64,000 bases of DNA from Pimelobacter simplex (GCF_024662235.1 NZ_CP096276.1:3596001-3660000); one strand, 5' to 3'; positions 28,689 through 37,522 are shown, counted from the stretch's first letter. Notes: generated by a model from the sequence alone, not told the origin. Made by a program: numbers and translations.

Positions 28689-28783
28689 GGCCAACTCGTG
28701 CTGGCGAGCGGTACCCGCACGCTGCTTAGCGTCGCGCCCGTCCGCGCCGATCGGCGGCGCGGCGGAAGGGACAACCGATCATC

Positions 28784-30538
28784 ATGCGATCTCGCTTCAA
28801 GGCCACGGCCACGGCAGCGATCCTGCTGGCCGGCGTGGCCGGCGTCGGCGGCAGCGTGGCGGCCCAGGCCAGCACCGCGGACGCCGCGGCGCCCACCAAG
28901 GCCAAGAACGTCATCTACCTGCTCGGCGACGGCATGGGCCGTACCCACGTCACCGCCGCCCGCGAGCGCTTCTACGGCGCGCACGGCAAGCTCAACATGG
29001 AGACGATGCCCGCCGTCGGCCAGGTGGCGACGTACGCCGTCGAGAAGAACTCGGGCCAGCCCGGCGAGGCTGACTTCCACCCGAACTACGTCACCGACTC
29101 CGCCTCGGCCGCGACCGCGTGGGCCTCCGGCGTGAAGACCTACAACGCCGCCCTCGGCGTCGACGCCAAGGGCACCGTCGTGCCGACCGTCATGGAGCAG
29201 GCGCACGCCGCCGGGCTCGCGACCGGCAACGTGTCGACCGCCGAGATCACCGACGCCACCCCCGCCGGCCAGATGTCCCACGCGCTCGCGCGCGGCTGCC
29301 AGGGTCCGTCGTACTCGGCCGGCAGCTGCCAGGACACCGCGATCACCGGCTCGGCGCTGCCGACCGACGACGTGCGGGTCACCCCGATCGCCGACCAGAT
29401 CGCCCGCAACCAGACCGCGGACGTCATCCTCGGCGGCGGCCTCTCCCGCTTCGACGCCGCGGACCAGACCGCGCTCGAGAGCAACGGGTACGCCGTCCTC
29501 GGCTCGCCCGCCTCGCAGACCGTCGCGACCAAGACCGAGCTCGCGAACGCGACCGGCCAGAAGGTCTTCGGCCTGTTCAACAAGGGCAACCTGACGGTCG
29601 AGAAGTTCAAGAAGGCCAACCCCGGCGCGCCCGAGGCGCAGGAGCCGACGGTCGCCGACATGACGACCAAGGCGATCGACCTGCTCAAGGCCAAGAGCGC
29701 CGCCACCGGCAACAAGGGCTTCTACCTCCAGGTCGAGGGCGCGCTCATCGACAAGCGCTCGCACGCCAACGACGCGAGCCAGACGCTCGAGGAGATGAAG
29801 GCGTTCGACGACGCGGTCAAGGTCGCGCTCGACTTCGCCAAGCAGGACGGCAACACGCTGGTCATCGTCACCGCCGACCACGAGTGCGCCGGCTTCAACA
29901 TCATCGAGAAGGGCAGCTTCACCAACGCCGAGGCCGGCACCCCGCCGGTCAACGTCGACGGTGGCAACCCGTCGAACAACTCGACGCCGTCGCGTCCGAC
30001 CAACCAGACCAAGGACTCCTCGCGCAGCGCGTTCGCGCCGGCCACCTTCCGCACGGCCGACGACCCGGCCGGCGTCGAGGACGGTACGCCGCAGGCCAGC
30101 CTCTGGCTGACCTACCTCTCGGGCAACCACACCGGTGCCGACGTCCCCGTCTTCGCCTACGGTCCGGGGTTCTCGGCGCTCGACACCTCGATCGAGAACA
30201 CCGCACTGTTCAAGATCGTGCGCGGCGCCCTCTCCCTCGACGGCAGCACCCCGCCGGTCGTCAAGACCGCGACGAAGACCTCGCTGTCCGGGCCGGCGAA
30301 GGTCAAGGCCGGCAAGAAGGCCACCCTCACGGTCAAGGTCAGCCCGGCCGCCGCGACCGGCACCGTCCGGATCACCGACAAGGGCAAGGTCGTCAAGACC
30401 GTCGCCCTCTCCGGCGGCAAGGCGACCGTGAAGCTGAAGCTCAAGAAGGGCAAGCACAAGCTGGCCGCCGGCTACGCCGGCAGCACGTCGTACCTGCCCT
30501 CGGCGTCGGCGACGATCACGATCCGCGTCGTCCGCTGA
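28784..30538 (+). CDS. phoA: Secreted alkaline phosphatase (PhoA family) with C-terminal Ig-like domain
   Basis: 584 aa with a signal peptide (cleavage near AAQA, residues 26-29). The nucleophile motif is TDSASAAT (Ser106 after Asp105); metal ligands are in YLLGDGMG (Asp49) and in VTADHECAGFN. It hydrolyses phosphomonoesters outside the cell to supply phosphate. A C-terminal extension of about 90 residues (AKVKAGKKATLTVKVSPAAATG) is a Big_3-like Ig domain, the same type as in the secreted repeat protein at 1165-3552. A possible PHO box lies upstream, and a lipoprotein gene follows after 80 bp. Confidence 0.9.
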   Translation: MRSRFKATATAAILLAGVAGVGGSVAAQASTADAAAPTKAKNVIYLLGDGMGRTHVTAARERFYGAHGKLNMETMPAVGQVATYAVEKNSGQPGEADFHPNYVTDSASAATAWASGVKTYNAALGVDAKGTVVPTVMEQAHAAGLATGNVSTAEITDATPAGQMSHALARGCQGPSYSAGSCQDTAITGSALPTDDVRVTPIADQIARNQTADVILGGGLSRFDAADQTALESNGYAVLGSPASQTVATKTELANATGQKVFGLFNKGNLTVEKFKKANPGAPEAQEPTVADMTTKAIDLLKAKSAATGNKGFYLQVEGALIDKRSHANDASQTLEEMKAFDDAVKVALDFAKQDGNTLVIVTADHECAGFNIIEKGSFTNAEAGTPPVNVDGGNPSNNSTPSRPTNQTKDSSRSAFAPATFRTADDPAGVEDGTPQASLWLTYLSGNHTGADVPVFAYGPGFSALDTSIENTALFKIVRGALSLDGSTPPVVKTATKTSLSGPAKVKAGKKATLTVKVSPAAATGTVRITDKGKVVKTVALSGGKATVKLKLKKGKHKLAAGYAGSTSYLPSASATITIRVVR

Positions 30539-30618
30539 CCCACCGCACCGACACGTCCCGCGTCCCGGTCGCCACGGCGGCCGGGGCGCGGGGCGTCCGG
30601 CTCTCCAGGAGAACCCGC

Positions 30619-31161
30619 ATGCACCGCACCGCCCTCACCCTCGCCGGCCTCGCCACGACCGCCGCCCTCGCCCTGAGCGGCTGCTCCTCGGCCGAGCCGG
30701 AGCCGGCCGGCTCCAGCGCGTCGGCCCCGGCGTCCGACGTACCGAGCCCGGTCGTCATGACCGAGTTCCCCGACCTGGCCGCCCCGACCGGCGAGCCGGT
30801 CCTCGACGGCATCGCGTCGGCCGCCCCCGGCCGTCCGGGGACCGTGGGCCGCATCCCCGGCCCGTTCGACGACCGCTTCTCCTACGGCAAGGTCACCTTC
30901 GACGGCCGGCGGGTCACCGGCTCGCTCGACATCACCAGCGACGTCTCCGACCTGCTCGAGCTGCAGGTGCTGGCCGGCTTCTACGACGCCTCGGGCACGC
31001 TCCTGGGCACCGCCCGGTTCACGCACCACCTCGAAGAGAGCGCCCACCACGACGACGGGCCGCCCTCGGAGCACGAGACGTTCACGATCAAGGTGCCCCG
31101 CAAGCTCGCGGGCAAGGCCGTGAGCGCCGCGGTCGGCGTACCGGTGCTGGTCAACGAGTAG
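30619..31161 (+). CDS. Lipoprotein of unknown function
   Basis: 180 aa. The start is supported by CAGGAGAA 5 nt upstream. The signal ends in the lipobox LSGC (Cys23) and is followed by an Ala/Ser/Pro linker. The remaining domain is beta-rich (FSYGKVTFDGRRVTGSLDITSDVSDLLELQVLAGFYDASG, split across strands) and ends in VSAAVGVPVLVNE, resembling FxLYD-type beta-sandwich domains of exported proteins. It may be cotranscribed with the phosphatase. It converges with the VOC gene and overlaps it by 11 bp. Confidence 0.75.
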   Translation: MHRTALTLAGLATTAALALSGCSSAEPEPAGSSASAPASDVPSPVVMTEFPDLAAPTGEPVLDGIASAAPGRPGTVGRIPGPFDDRFSYGKVTFDGRRVTGSLDITSDVSDLLELQVLAGFYDASGTLLGTARFTHHLEESAHHDDGPPSEHETFTIKVPRKLAGKAVSAAVGVPVLVNE

Positions 31162-31810
31162 CGCGCCGCACCGGCGCCGAGATGAGCGCCGTCCGCACCG
31201 ACATCCCGAGGTCGCGGTGGCGCACCGTCGTGATCCGGCGCCCCGGCTGGACGGCGTCCTTGACCGGCGCGGTCCGCTCCCCCAGCAGCCTGGCCGCCGC
31301 ATCGATGTCGGCCACCGTGAACGTCACGCCCCACAGGCTCGCCGGCCCCTCACCCGCCGCATCCGGCGCGCCCACCACCTCGAGCACCACCTCACCGAAC
31401 CGGTAGAACACCTGCCGCACCGGCGCCCCACCCATGTGCCCGTCACGCACCCGCCGCTCCTCGGCGCCGAGGGCGGCGAGGACCGCGCGGGTGCGGTCGA
31501 GGTCGGGCGAGAGCAGCACGACGTGGTCGATCACGGTGACACCGTTCGGGTGCTCCCCCGGCGGTTCGGCACCGGCCGGCGCATCCGACGCCCGGCCGCC
31601 CGTCGGTACGCCGTCGAGATCACCCGCCCACGCCTCCGGCAGCCCACCCAGCGACCACCCGACGATCCCGCGCCCGCGCTCCCGCTCCCGCCCCGCGAAC
31701 CGCAGCCGGACGCCGCCGACCCGGGCGGCGCCGTCCTCACCGACGACGAAGCCCGCCTCGCGCCACGGCTGCGGCGGGTCGGCGATCTCGAGCTCGGCGA
31801 TCGTCAGCAC
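31151..31810 (-). CDS. VOC-superfamily (glyoxalase/dioxygenase-like) protein
   Basis: 219 aa. The C-terminal half has the VOC beta-alpha-beta-beta-beta pattern: VIDHVVLLSPDLDRTRAVLAALG, FYRFGEVVLEVVG and FTVADIDAAARLLGERT. One His (DHVVLL) and Glu (VVLEVV) occupy positions used for metal binding in the family. Such proteins include glyoxalases, dioxygenases and resistance proteins, and the substrate cannot be read here. GTG 31810 is 6 nt after TAGCGT (31822-31817), suggesting a leaderless transcript. Confidence 0.8.
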   Translation of the reverse strand: MLTIAELEIADPPQPWREAGFVVGEDGAARVGGVRLRFAGRERERGRGIVGWSLGGLPEAWAGDLDGVPTGGRASDAPAGAEPPGEHPNGVTVIDHVVLLSPDLDRTRAVLAALGAEERRVRDGHMGGAPVRQVFYRFGEVVLEVVGAPDAAGEGPASLWGVTFTVADIDAAARLLGERTAPVKDAVQPGRRITTVRHRDLGMSVRTALISAPVRRATR

Positions 31811-31828
31811 GCGCCCACGCTAGTCGCC

Positions 31829-32029
31829 CTACGGCCCGACCGGGCCCAGCCGCTCAGCCGGGACCCAGTCGGTGATGATCGTCTCGGGATCGGCGGTCAC
31901 CCAGGTGACCAGCGCCTCCCAGCCGTCGACGCCCTGGCGCCAGGTCAGCAGGAGGCCCGGCAGCTTGCGCGGGCCGAACTTCTCCTTGACCCAGACATGC
32001 CGTTGCCCCACCCACGAAGAGTAGAACAT
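31829..32029 (-). CDS. Small conserved protein under a LexA-type box
   Basis: 66 aa if ATG 32029 is used, 60 aa if the in-frame GTG 32011 is used. Neither has a ribosome binding site. The body (LPGLLLTWRQGVDGWEALV...ITDWVPAERL) is rich in Trp and looks like a small beta-barrel; similar short proteins are scattered in actinobacteria, function unknown. An SOS-box-like palindrome overlaps the ATG. TATGTT inside it would serve as a -10 for a leaderless transcript beginning near the GTG, which favours 32011. A DNA-damage role is inferred from this only. Confidence 0.65.
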   Translation of the reverse strand: MFYSSWVGQRHVWVKEKFGPRKLPGLLLTWRQGVDGWEALVTWVTADPETIITDWVPAERLGPVGP

Positions 32030-32037
32030 ATGTTCGA
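32022..32037. promoter_or_regulatory. LexA (SOS) box-like palindrome
   Basis: TAGAACATATGTTCGA matches the Gram-positive/mycobacterial LexA consensus TCGAAC-N4-GTTCGA at 11 of 12 defined bases, and its inner 12 bp are a perfect palindrome. It stands at the start of the small gene at 31829-32029. Confidence 0.7.
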
Positions 32038-32069
32038 ATGAGCGCCAGGGGCCCTGGCCCAGCCCCCGG

Positions 32070-32387
32070 TCAGAGGGCGCGCTGCCGCTCCTCGCCCGTG
32101 TCGAAGAAGCGGTCGAGGTAGTCGTCCGGCTCGAGGTCGCTGGTCCGCATCAGCGAGTAGACCTCGGCTCCGGCGCCGACCGGATCAGCCATCTCGTAGG
32201 ACTGCACCAGCCCGAGCGCCTCGCAGTCGTCGAAGATCGCGGCGTACTCCGCGGCCTCGGCCTCGGCCTGGGCGATCGCCCCGGCGAAGTCGTCGGCCTC
32301 GAAGATCACCACCCGCTCCTCGTAGTGCGGCGGGACGTCGCCCGAGCCCGCGAACCGACAGACGGTGCGTACGCCGTACCAAGTCAT
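32070..32387 (-). CDS. DUF4288-like small protein
   Basis: 105 aa. MTWYGVRTVCRF, then YEERVVIFEADDFAGAIAQAEAEAAEYA, then VQSYEMADP and EVYSLMRTSDLEPDDYLDRFFD follow the order of the DUF4288 family (immunity-like or housekeeping role unknown). Its ATG overlaps the GNAT stop (ATGA), so the two are translated together. Nothing else in the surroundings hints at its task. Confidence 0.75.
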   Translation of the reverse strand: MTWYGVRTVCRFAGSGDVPPHYEERVVIFEADDFAGAIAQAEAEAAEYAAIFDDCEALGLVQSYEMADPVGAGAEVYSLMRTSDLEPDDYLDRFFDTGEERQRAL

Positions 32388-32935
32388 GGCGCCACCCGGT
32401 CCCGCCGCAGCAGCCCGTAGACCCACGAGTCCGACACCACCCCGTCCACGATGCAGTCCTCGCGCAGCGTCCCTTCCCGCACGAACCCGAGCTTCTCCAG
32501 CACCCGCGCCGAGGCCGGGTTCCGGGTGTCCACCGCGGCCTGCACCCGGTTGAGGTCGAGGGTGGCGAACGCCCACTCCAGCAGGGCACGCGCCGCCTCC
32601 GTCGCGTAGCCGTGCCCCCAGGCAGCCTGCGGGAGGCAGTAGCCCGTGCGGGCACTCCGGAATGCGGGGTTCCACCCGCTGACGGTGCACCAGCCGACGA
32701 ACGCCCGGTCCGCACGGCGTTCGAGGACCACCCGCACCCCGCTCCCCTCCTCGGCCATCTCCGCGCACCGAGCCAGGAACAGCGCGGCCGACTCCCGGTC
32801 CGTCCACGGCGGGTAGTCCCAGTAGCGCAGCACGTACGCATCGCTCTGCAGCGCGAAGAGGTCGTCGGTGTCGGCCTCGGCGAACGGGCGCAGCCGAAGT
32901 CGCTCGGTCTCCAGCGTGGGGGTCGGCAGCCGCAT
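32384..32935 (-). CDS. GNAT-family N-acetyltransferase (RimJ-like)
   Basis: 183 aa. The start TLETERLRLRPFAEADTDDLFAL is typical of RimJ/RimL-type enzymes. The acetyl-CoA loop region GYCLPQAAWGHGYATEAARALLEWAF carries the Q/R-x-x-G-x-G/A variant, and the end has DTRNPASARVLEKLGFVREGTLRED. These enzymes acetylate N-termini of ribosomal proteins or small molecules; the substrate is unknown. It is coupled to the DUF4288-like gene downstream. Confidence 0.88.
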   Translation of the reverse strand: MRLPTPTLETERLRLRPFAEADTDDLFALQSDAYVLRYWDYPPWTDRESAALFLARCAEMAEEGSGVRVVLERRADRAFVGWCTVSGWNPAFRSARTGYCLPQAAWGHGYATEAARALLEWAFATLDLNRVQAAVDTRNPASARVLEKLGFVREGTLREDCIVDGVVSDSWVYGLLRRDRVAP

Positions 32936-32961
32936 GGCACTACCGTCCCACGCGGTGGTCG

Positions 32962-33516
32962 TCAGCGCGCGACGTCCATGTAGCGGTTGTAGAGGTGGCC
33001 TACCTCGTCATCGATCCGCCCGACCAGCTCGCGTACCCGGTCGTCCTCGGCGACGCGGAGGTAGCGCTCGTCCGCGACGATCGCGACCACCGTGTGCTCG
33101 ACGCGACGGTAGGCCGTCGGGTCGCCGCGCATCGCGCGCAGCGCCTCGGCGTACCCCTGGAGGACGGTGAGATAGGTACCGCCGGCGAGCCGCGCCTCGG
33201 CCTTGGCCTGCGCCCGCCGGAACACGACCCGCAGCTCGCGGGCGAGCTCGGGCCCGACGACGCCCTCCCCCATCGGTACGGCGAGCCCGCGCGCGTAGTC
33301 GCGGCTCAGCTCCCCCTGTGCCCGGATCAGGCTCGGGCCACCGAACCGCCGCTTCTGCGGCACGAGCGTCTCGTCGCCCTGCCAGGCAGCGAGGGTGCGC
33401 GCATTGGCCTCGGTGTCGTCGACCTCCGCCTCCGCGGTGGCCAGCACCGTGTACCAATCGGCGAGCAGCTCGAGGAGCAGCGCTCCGTCGTGCCGGAAGG
33501 TGGCGAGGACGAACAT
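32962..33516 (-). CDS. Hypothetical helical protein
   Basis: 184 aa, no signal peptide or membrane segment. It is mostly alpha-helical (LLLELLADWYTVLATAEAEVDD, RELRVVFRRAQAKAEARLAGGTYLTVLQGYAEALRAM). No family is recognised. It starts 3 bp after the pentapeptide-repeat gene stop, so the two are probably cotranscribed, and the ychF-pentapeptide-hypothetical order forms a same-strand unit. Confidence 0.7.
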   Translation of the reverse strand: MFVLATFRHDGALLLELLADWYTVLATAEAEVDDTEANARTLAAWQGDETLVPQKRRFGGPSLIRAQGELSRDYARGLAVPMGEGVVGPELARELRVVFRRAQAKAEARLAGGTYLTVLQGYAEALRAMRGDPTAYRRVEHTVVAIVADERYLRVAEDDRVRELVGRIDDEVGHLYNRYMDVAR

Positions 33517-33519
33517 GTG

Positions 33520-34140
33520 TCACCCTTCCTCGTGCTGGACATGGTCGACGATGCAGCCGCTGAGATCGGGCGGCGCCGACCCGATGAAGACACTGCCCGC
33601 GACGGAGCCCGTGAACGATGCGACACCGTCGAAGACACAGTGGTCGAACACGCAGCGCGTCGTCCACATGACCGCGCGCAGGCTCGCGCCGGTGAAGGTG
33701 CACCGCTCGAACCGCGCGCCCGACGCGACGGAGCGGGACAACGTCGCTCCGGAGAAGTCGCAGTCCGTGAACTCGCCGCCGAGACGAGCGCCGGTGAGCT
33801 TCGCACCGACGAAGCTGCACCCGACGAAGCGACGCCGGACGAACACGCCGCGCATGTCGATCCGGTCGAGGACACAGCCCTCCAGCTCCGACTCGGTGAC
33901 CGACGCGCCGTCCGCGAAGGTGACGTCCGACAGGTCGACACCCGTGGCGCGCTGATAGCGGATCGGAGTCGTGAGCCGTACGCCGCGCAGGTCGACCAGA
34001 CCCGCCTCCGTCGTCCCGAAGGGCGACGCCGGGAAGGGGGCGCCGGGCCGTTGTGCCGCCAGGACGAGCTCGTGCTCGAGCGCGCTCGTGCGCTCGTGCT
34101 TCCAGCGCTCGCTCAGCTGGCGCGTCGTCGGCCTCATCAT
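33520..34140 (-). CDS. Pentapeptide-repeat-like protein
   Basis: 206 aa from ATG 34140 (ATG 34137 is the next codon). From about residue 50, five-residue steps with central Leu/Phe recur: VDLRGVRL, VDLSDVTF, CVLDRIDMRG, GCSFVGAKLTGARL, CDFSGATLS, ARFERCTFTGASL, DHCVFDGV. These build a right-handed quadrilateral beta-helix. Some pentapeptide proteins mimic DNA and protect gyrase, but most have no known role and this one has fewer and irregular repeats. It sits 16 bp after ychF. Confidence 0.8.
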   Translation of the reverse strand: MMRPTTRQLSERWKHERTSALEHELVLAAQRPGAPFPASPFGTTEAGLVDLRGVRLTTPIRYQRATGVDLSDVTFADGASVTESELEGCVLDRIDMRGVFVRRRFVGCSFVGAKLTGARLGGEFTDCDFSGATLSRSVASGARFERCTFTGASLRAVMWTTRCVFDHCVFDGVASFTGSVAGSVFIGSAPPDLSGCIVDHVQHEEG

Positions 34141-34156
34141 GCCTGGACCCGGTGGG

Positions 34157-35230
34157 TCAGACGTTGAAGCGGAACTCCACCACGTCACCATCGGCCATGA
34201 CGTAGTCCTTGCCCTCCATCCGGACCTTCCCCGCCTCCTTGGCCTTGGCCATCGACCCCGCCGCGACCAGGTCGTCGAACGAGACGACCTCGGCCTTGAT
34301 GAAGCCCTTCTGGAAGTCGGTGTGGATGACGCCGGCGGCCTCGGGCGCGGTGGCGCCCTTGGCGATGGTCCACGCGCGCGACTCCTTGGGGCCGGCGGTG
34401 AGGTAGGTCTGGAGGCCGAGGGTGTCGAAGCCGACGCGGGCGAGGACCTCGAGGCCGGGCTCGGTGACGCCGGCCTCGGCGAGGAACTCGGTGGCCTCCT
34501 CGTCGTCGAGCTCGATGAGCTCGGACTCGAACTTGGCGTCGAGGAAGATCGCCTCGGCGGGGGCGACGATCTCGCGCATCTTGTCCTTGAGGGACTCGTC
34601 GGCGAGCTCGTCGGCGTCGCAGTTGAAGACGTAGATGAAGGGCTTCGCGGTGAGGAGCGAGAGCTCGCGCAGGAGGGCGCGGTCGATCGAGGTGGCGATG
34701 ATCGGCGTACCGGCCTCGAGGGCTTCCTTGGCCTCCTTGGCGGCCTCGAGGTTGGCGGCGAGCTCCTTGACCTTGCGCGCCTCCTTCTCCAGCCGTACGA
34801 CGGCCTTCTCCACCGTCTCCAGGTCCGCGAGGATGAGCTCGGTCTGGATCGTGGAGATGTCGTTGGCCGGGTTGACCTCGCCGTCGACGTGGGTGACGTC
34901 CTCGTCGCGGAAGACGCGGGTCACCTGGCAGATGGCCGCGGACTCGCGGATGTGGGCGAGGAACTTGTTGCCCAGGCCCTCGCCCTGGGAGGCGCCGCGG
35001 ACGATGCCGGCGATGTCGACGAACTCGACCGTGGCGGGCAGCTGGCGCTCGGAGCCGAAGATCTCGGCGAGCTGGGCCAGGCGCGGGTCGGGTACGCCGA
35101 CCACGCCCACGTTGGGCTCGATGGTGGCGAACGGGTAGTTCGCCGCGAGGACGTCGTTCTTGGTCAACGCGTTGAAGAGCGTCGACTTGCCTGCGTTGGG
35201 GAGACCGACGATGCCGATGGTGAGTGCCAC
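34157..35230 (-). CDS. ychF: Redox-regulated ATPase/GTPase YchF (Obg family)
   Basis: 357 aa, the usual YchF length. G1 is GLPNAGKST (residues 9-17), G3 is DIAGIVRGASQGEGLGN with the family Ala/Ile form, and the NxxE-type base motif replaces NKxD, giving ATP preference. The helical coiled-coil insert (LEKEARKVKELAANLEAAKEAKE) and the C-terminal TGS domain (YLTAGPKESRAWTIAKGATAPEAAGVIHTDFQKGFIKAEV) are present. YchF/OLA1 acts in translation and the oxidative stress response. Two small same-strand genes follow. Confidence 0.95.
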   Translation of the reverse strand: MALTIGIVGLPNAGKSTLFNALTKNDVLAANYPFATIEPNVGVVGVPDPRLAQLAEIFGSERQLPATVEFVDIAGIVRGASQGEGLGNKFLAHIRESAAICQVTRVFRDEDVTHVDGEVNPANDISTIQTELILADLETVEKAVVRLEKEARKVKELAANLEAAKEAKEALEAGTPIIATSIDRALLRELSLLTAKPFIYVFNCDADELADESLKDKMREIVAPAEAIFLDAKFESELIELDDEEATEFLAEAGVTEPGLEVLARVGFDTLGLQTYLTAGPKESRAWTIAKGATAPEAAGVIHTDFQKGFIKAEVVSFDDLVAAGSMAKAKEAGKVRMEGKDYVMADGDVVEFRFNV

Positions 35231-35280
35231 GGGGGGCGATTCTATGGCCGGGCGGCCCGGCTGCGCGCATCGACGCGAGA

Positions 35281-35327
35281 ACGGTACGGGTGGGGCTACC
35301 CCCGAGTCGGAGCCCCACCCGTGCCGT
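35281..35327 (-). terminator. Long hairpin downstream of the secreted metalloprotease gene
   Basis: Arms 35281-35297 and 35311-35327 pair over 17 bp with a single G:T position and a 13-nt loop. It begins 9 bp after the protease stop and lies before ychF, so it should end the protease transcript. Confidence 0.75.
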
Positions 35328-35335
35328 CCACCGGC

Positions 35336-36190
35336 TCAGGAGCCGTAGAGCGCCCGGACCCCCGTCGCGTCGGAGGCCTGGAACTCCAGGTCGCTGGAGC
35401 TGCCGTTGCACTGCGGGTAGTGCATGATCGACGCCGAGTCGTACGGCGTCAGCGGCCGCCAGTTGTTGTCCTCGAAGCAGGTGCCCGACTCCGGCCGGGT
35501 GTGCTCGTGGCGGAAGCCCAGCACGTGGCCCAGCTCGTGGCCGAGGATGTCGCCCGGCTCCCAGGTCCCCGAGGACCAGATCGAGTCGTCGACGAGCACG
35601 TTGCGCGAGCTCTTGGCCGAGCTCGGGAAGAACGCGCGGGCGATGTACTGCGAGGTGTTGACCGGCTCGACCGAGAACACCACGTTGTTGTTGCGGGTGG
35701 TGCAGCTGCTGTTCTGCGCGGGGACGTAGACGAAGTTGATCTTCGACGACGCGTTCTCCCACAGCGCGGTGCCGGCGCTCATCGCCGCGACGATGTCGGC
35801 CTGCCGGGTGCCGAACCGGGTGCTGACGCAGTAGGTCAGGTTGAGGGCCTGGCTCGCGCTCCACTTGTCGTCGCGGCCGTTGACCGTGTTGACGATGAGG
35901 TCGCCCTCGTGGCGGTCGCGGTCGTGGTTGCCGAACGGGCCGACCATGCTGTTGTAGAACTTCTTGAGCTCGGCCTTCGTGCTGAGGGCCTCGTCGCCGT
36001 TGACGACGTAGGCGCCGTCGACGTCGACGTACGTCGAGGCCTCGAACTCCTGGTACGTCGGCGGTGCGCTGAGCGTGCTCCATCCGGTGTCGGCCGACGC
36101 CGAGCCGGGGCCGGAGACGGCTGCTCCCGCGAAGGCGGTCACCAGGCAGGCGACGCCGACGGAGATTCTGCTGATCCGAGATGACAACAT
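35336..36190 (-). CDS. Secreted zinc metalloprotease (metzincin, astacin/matrixin-like)
   Basis: 284 aa. Signal peptide residues 1-33 (cleavage near ASA-D). The zinc-binding motif GHELGHVLGFRHEHTRP (HExxH at 218-222, third His at 228) and the Met-turn SIMHYPQC are intact. The FRHEHTRP form resembles astacins, but the overall size and bacterial setting fit the M57/M10-like secreted proteases of actinobacteria. Cysteines (CVSTR, SSCTT, GTCFED, PQCN) may form two disulfides. The start at 36190 is supported by GAGAAAGG 8 nt upstream. The preceding 154-bp gap holds no gene. Confidence 0.85.
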   Translation of the reverse strand: MLSSRISRISVGVACLVTAFAGAAVSGPGSASADTGWSTLSAPPTYQEFEASTYVDVDGAYVVNGDEALSTKAELKKFYNSMVGPFGNHDRDRHEGDLIVNTVNGRDDKWSASQALNLTYCVSTRFGTRQADIVAAMSAGTALWENASSKINFVYVPAQNSSCTTRNNNVVFSVEPVNTSQYIARAFFPSSAKSSRNVLVDDSIWSSGTWEPGDILGHELGHVLGFRHEHTRPESGTCFEDNNWRPLTPYDSASIMHYPQCNGSSSDLEFQASDATGVRALYGS

Positions 36191-36344
36191 CCAAGAACCT
36201 TTCTCCCGAGAGTGGATCCGGCACATCGAATCGCTCGGATCGCCCTCAGGACAAGAGATCCTGTGACTCAGAAAGCGGCAGGGCCCGGGGCTGCACGAAC
36301 GTGAGCCACGGACCCCGCCGCTGGGGACGGGCGTCAGGCCGGTG

Positions 36345-37448
36345 TCAGGCGGGCATCGCCGCATCGTGCGGGTCCATCGAGCCGATGTGCTGCTGCGACT
36401 CCACCAGGCCCTCGTCGGAGGGCTGCTTCCCCTGCCGGAAGACCCGATCACGCTGCTTGGCCCGCAGCTCGGGGTGCGCCTCGCTCGGGATGTCGAAGCC
36501 GTAGGCGGCCTGCGCCTCGCGCGGCGTCATGGTGACCGGCGAGAGCGGCGGGATGCCGAGCATCGCGGGCGCCGCGACGGGGACGGCCTGGGGCGCGAGC
36601 AGGTTCATCAGCCACAGCCGCAGCTGCATGTTGCTGTTGAACACGGTGTGCAGCGCCTTGGTCGGCGGCGCGACCAGCGCGTCGGTCAGCCGGCCTTGGC
36701 GTAGCCCCGCCATGTCGCGCATGTGCTTCGGGTACGTCGAGATGATCGCCTTGCGCATCAGCCACATCACCGGCGCGAACCCGGCCTTCTGCCACCCCGG
36801 CAGGTCGGGCGGGAGCGCGACCTTGAGCGGCAGGATGAAATTGATCATGTCCTGCGCCGCCTCCGAGGCGGCGATCCGGGAGCGCCAGTCGGCGAAGTAC
36901 TGGCGAACCTCGTCGCGGTTGCGCGGCACCGTGTCCGGGTCGATCGTCTGGAGCTCGGCGGCGCGTCGGCACTCGGCCCAGAACTGCAGCTCCTCCTCGG
37001 GGGTCAGCCGCCCGCCGCCGAACCTCTCGTAGCAGTAGAGGATCGAGTGCCAGGCCGTCACGTGGATCCACAGCTGCGACGACGGCTGGTTGGCGTCGTA
37101 CTCGCCGCCGGTGACGGGGTCGTGCCCGATCGCCTTGGAGTGCACCTTGACCAGGACGTCGGCCGCCTTGGCGGTCGGCTCCGTGGCCGCGAACGCGACC
37201 ATCCCGAAGTAGCGCAGGGTGCGACCGTAGCGGGTGCTGGGCCGGTACTTCACCCCGCCGGACTGGACGACGGCCGCCGCCAGGTTCGGGTCGAAGTGCT
37301 CGATCGTGACGGCGCGCGCGAAGCCGAGGATGTAGGACGTCGGGTGCGCCCACACCTTCCACGTCACCGAGTCCGGCCCGAAGAATCCGTAGTCGGCCAT
37401 CGGCTCGAACTGCTGCGCGAGCTGCTTCCTGGTCTGGAGACCGAACAT
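36345..37448 (-). CDS. MpaB/DUF2236-family oxygenase (latex-clearing-protein-like)
   Basis: 367 aa, all-alpha. The motifs PSTRYGRTLRYFGMVAFA, HSKAIGHDPVTGG and DANQPSSQLWIHVTAWHSILYCYERFGGG match the ER-bound oxygenase MpaB/Lcp domain. Characterised members use heme to cleave polyisoprene or terpenoid chains. No signal peptide is visible, so it is probably cytoplasmic or peripheral. GGGAGGG 5 nt upstream of the ATG supports the start. It diverges from a TetR gene across 74 bp, the usual regulator-target arrangement. Confidence 0.85.
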   Translation of the reverse strand: MFGLQTRKQLAQQFEPMADYGFFGPDSVTWKVWAHPTSYILGFARAVTIEHFDPNLAAAVVQSGGVKYRPSTRYGRTLRYFGMVAFAATEPTAKAADVLVKVHSKAIGHDPVTGGEYDANQPSSQLWIHVTAWHSILYCYERFGGGRLTPEEELQFWAECRRAAELQTIDPDTVPRNRDEVRQYFADWRSRIAASEAAQDMINFILPLKVALPPDLPGWQKAGFAPVMWLMRKAIISTYPKHMRDMAGLRQGRLTDALVAPPTKALHTVFNSNMQLRLWLMNLLAPQAVPVAAPAMLGIPPLSPVTMTPREAQAAYGFDIPSEAHPELRAKQRDRVFRQGKQPSDEGLVESQQHIGSMDPHDAAMPA

Positions 37449-37522
37449 GCGGCCCTCCCTTCCTCATTGCTACAGGTCCGTAGGTTCGGCGAAATTTACA
37501 GCACTGGAATATTGTCCGGAAG

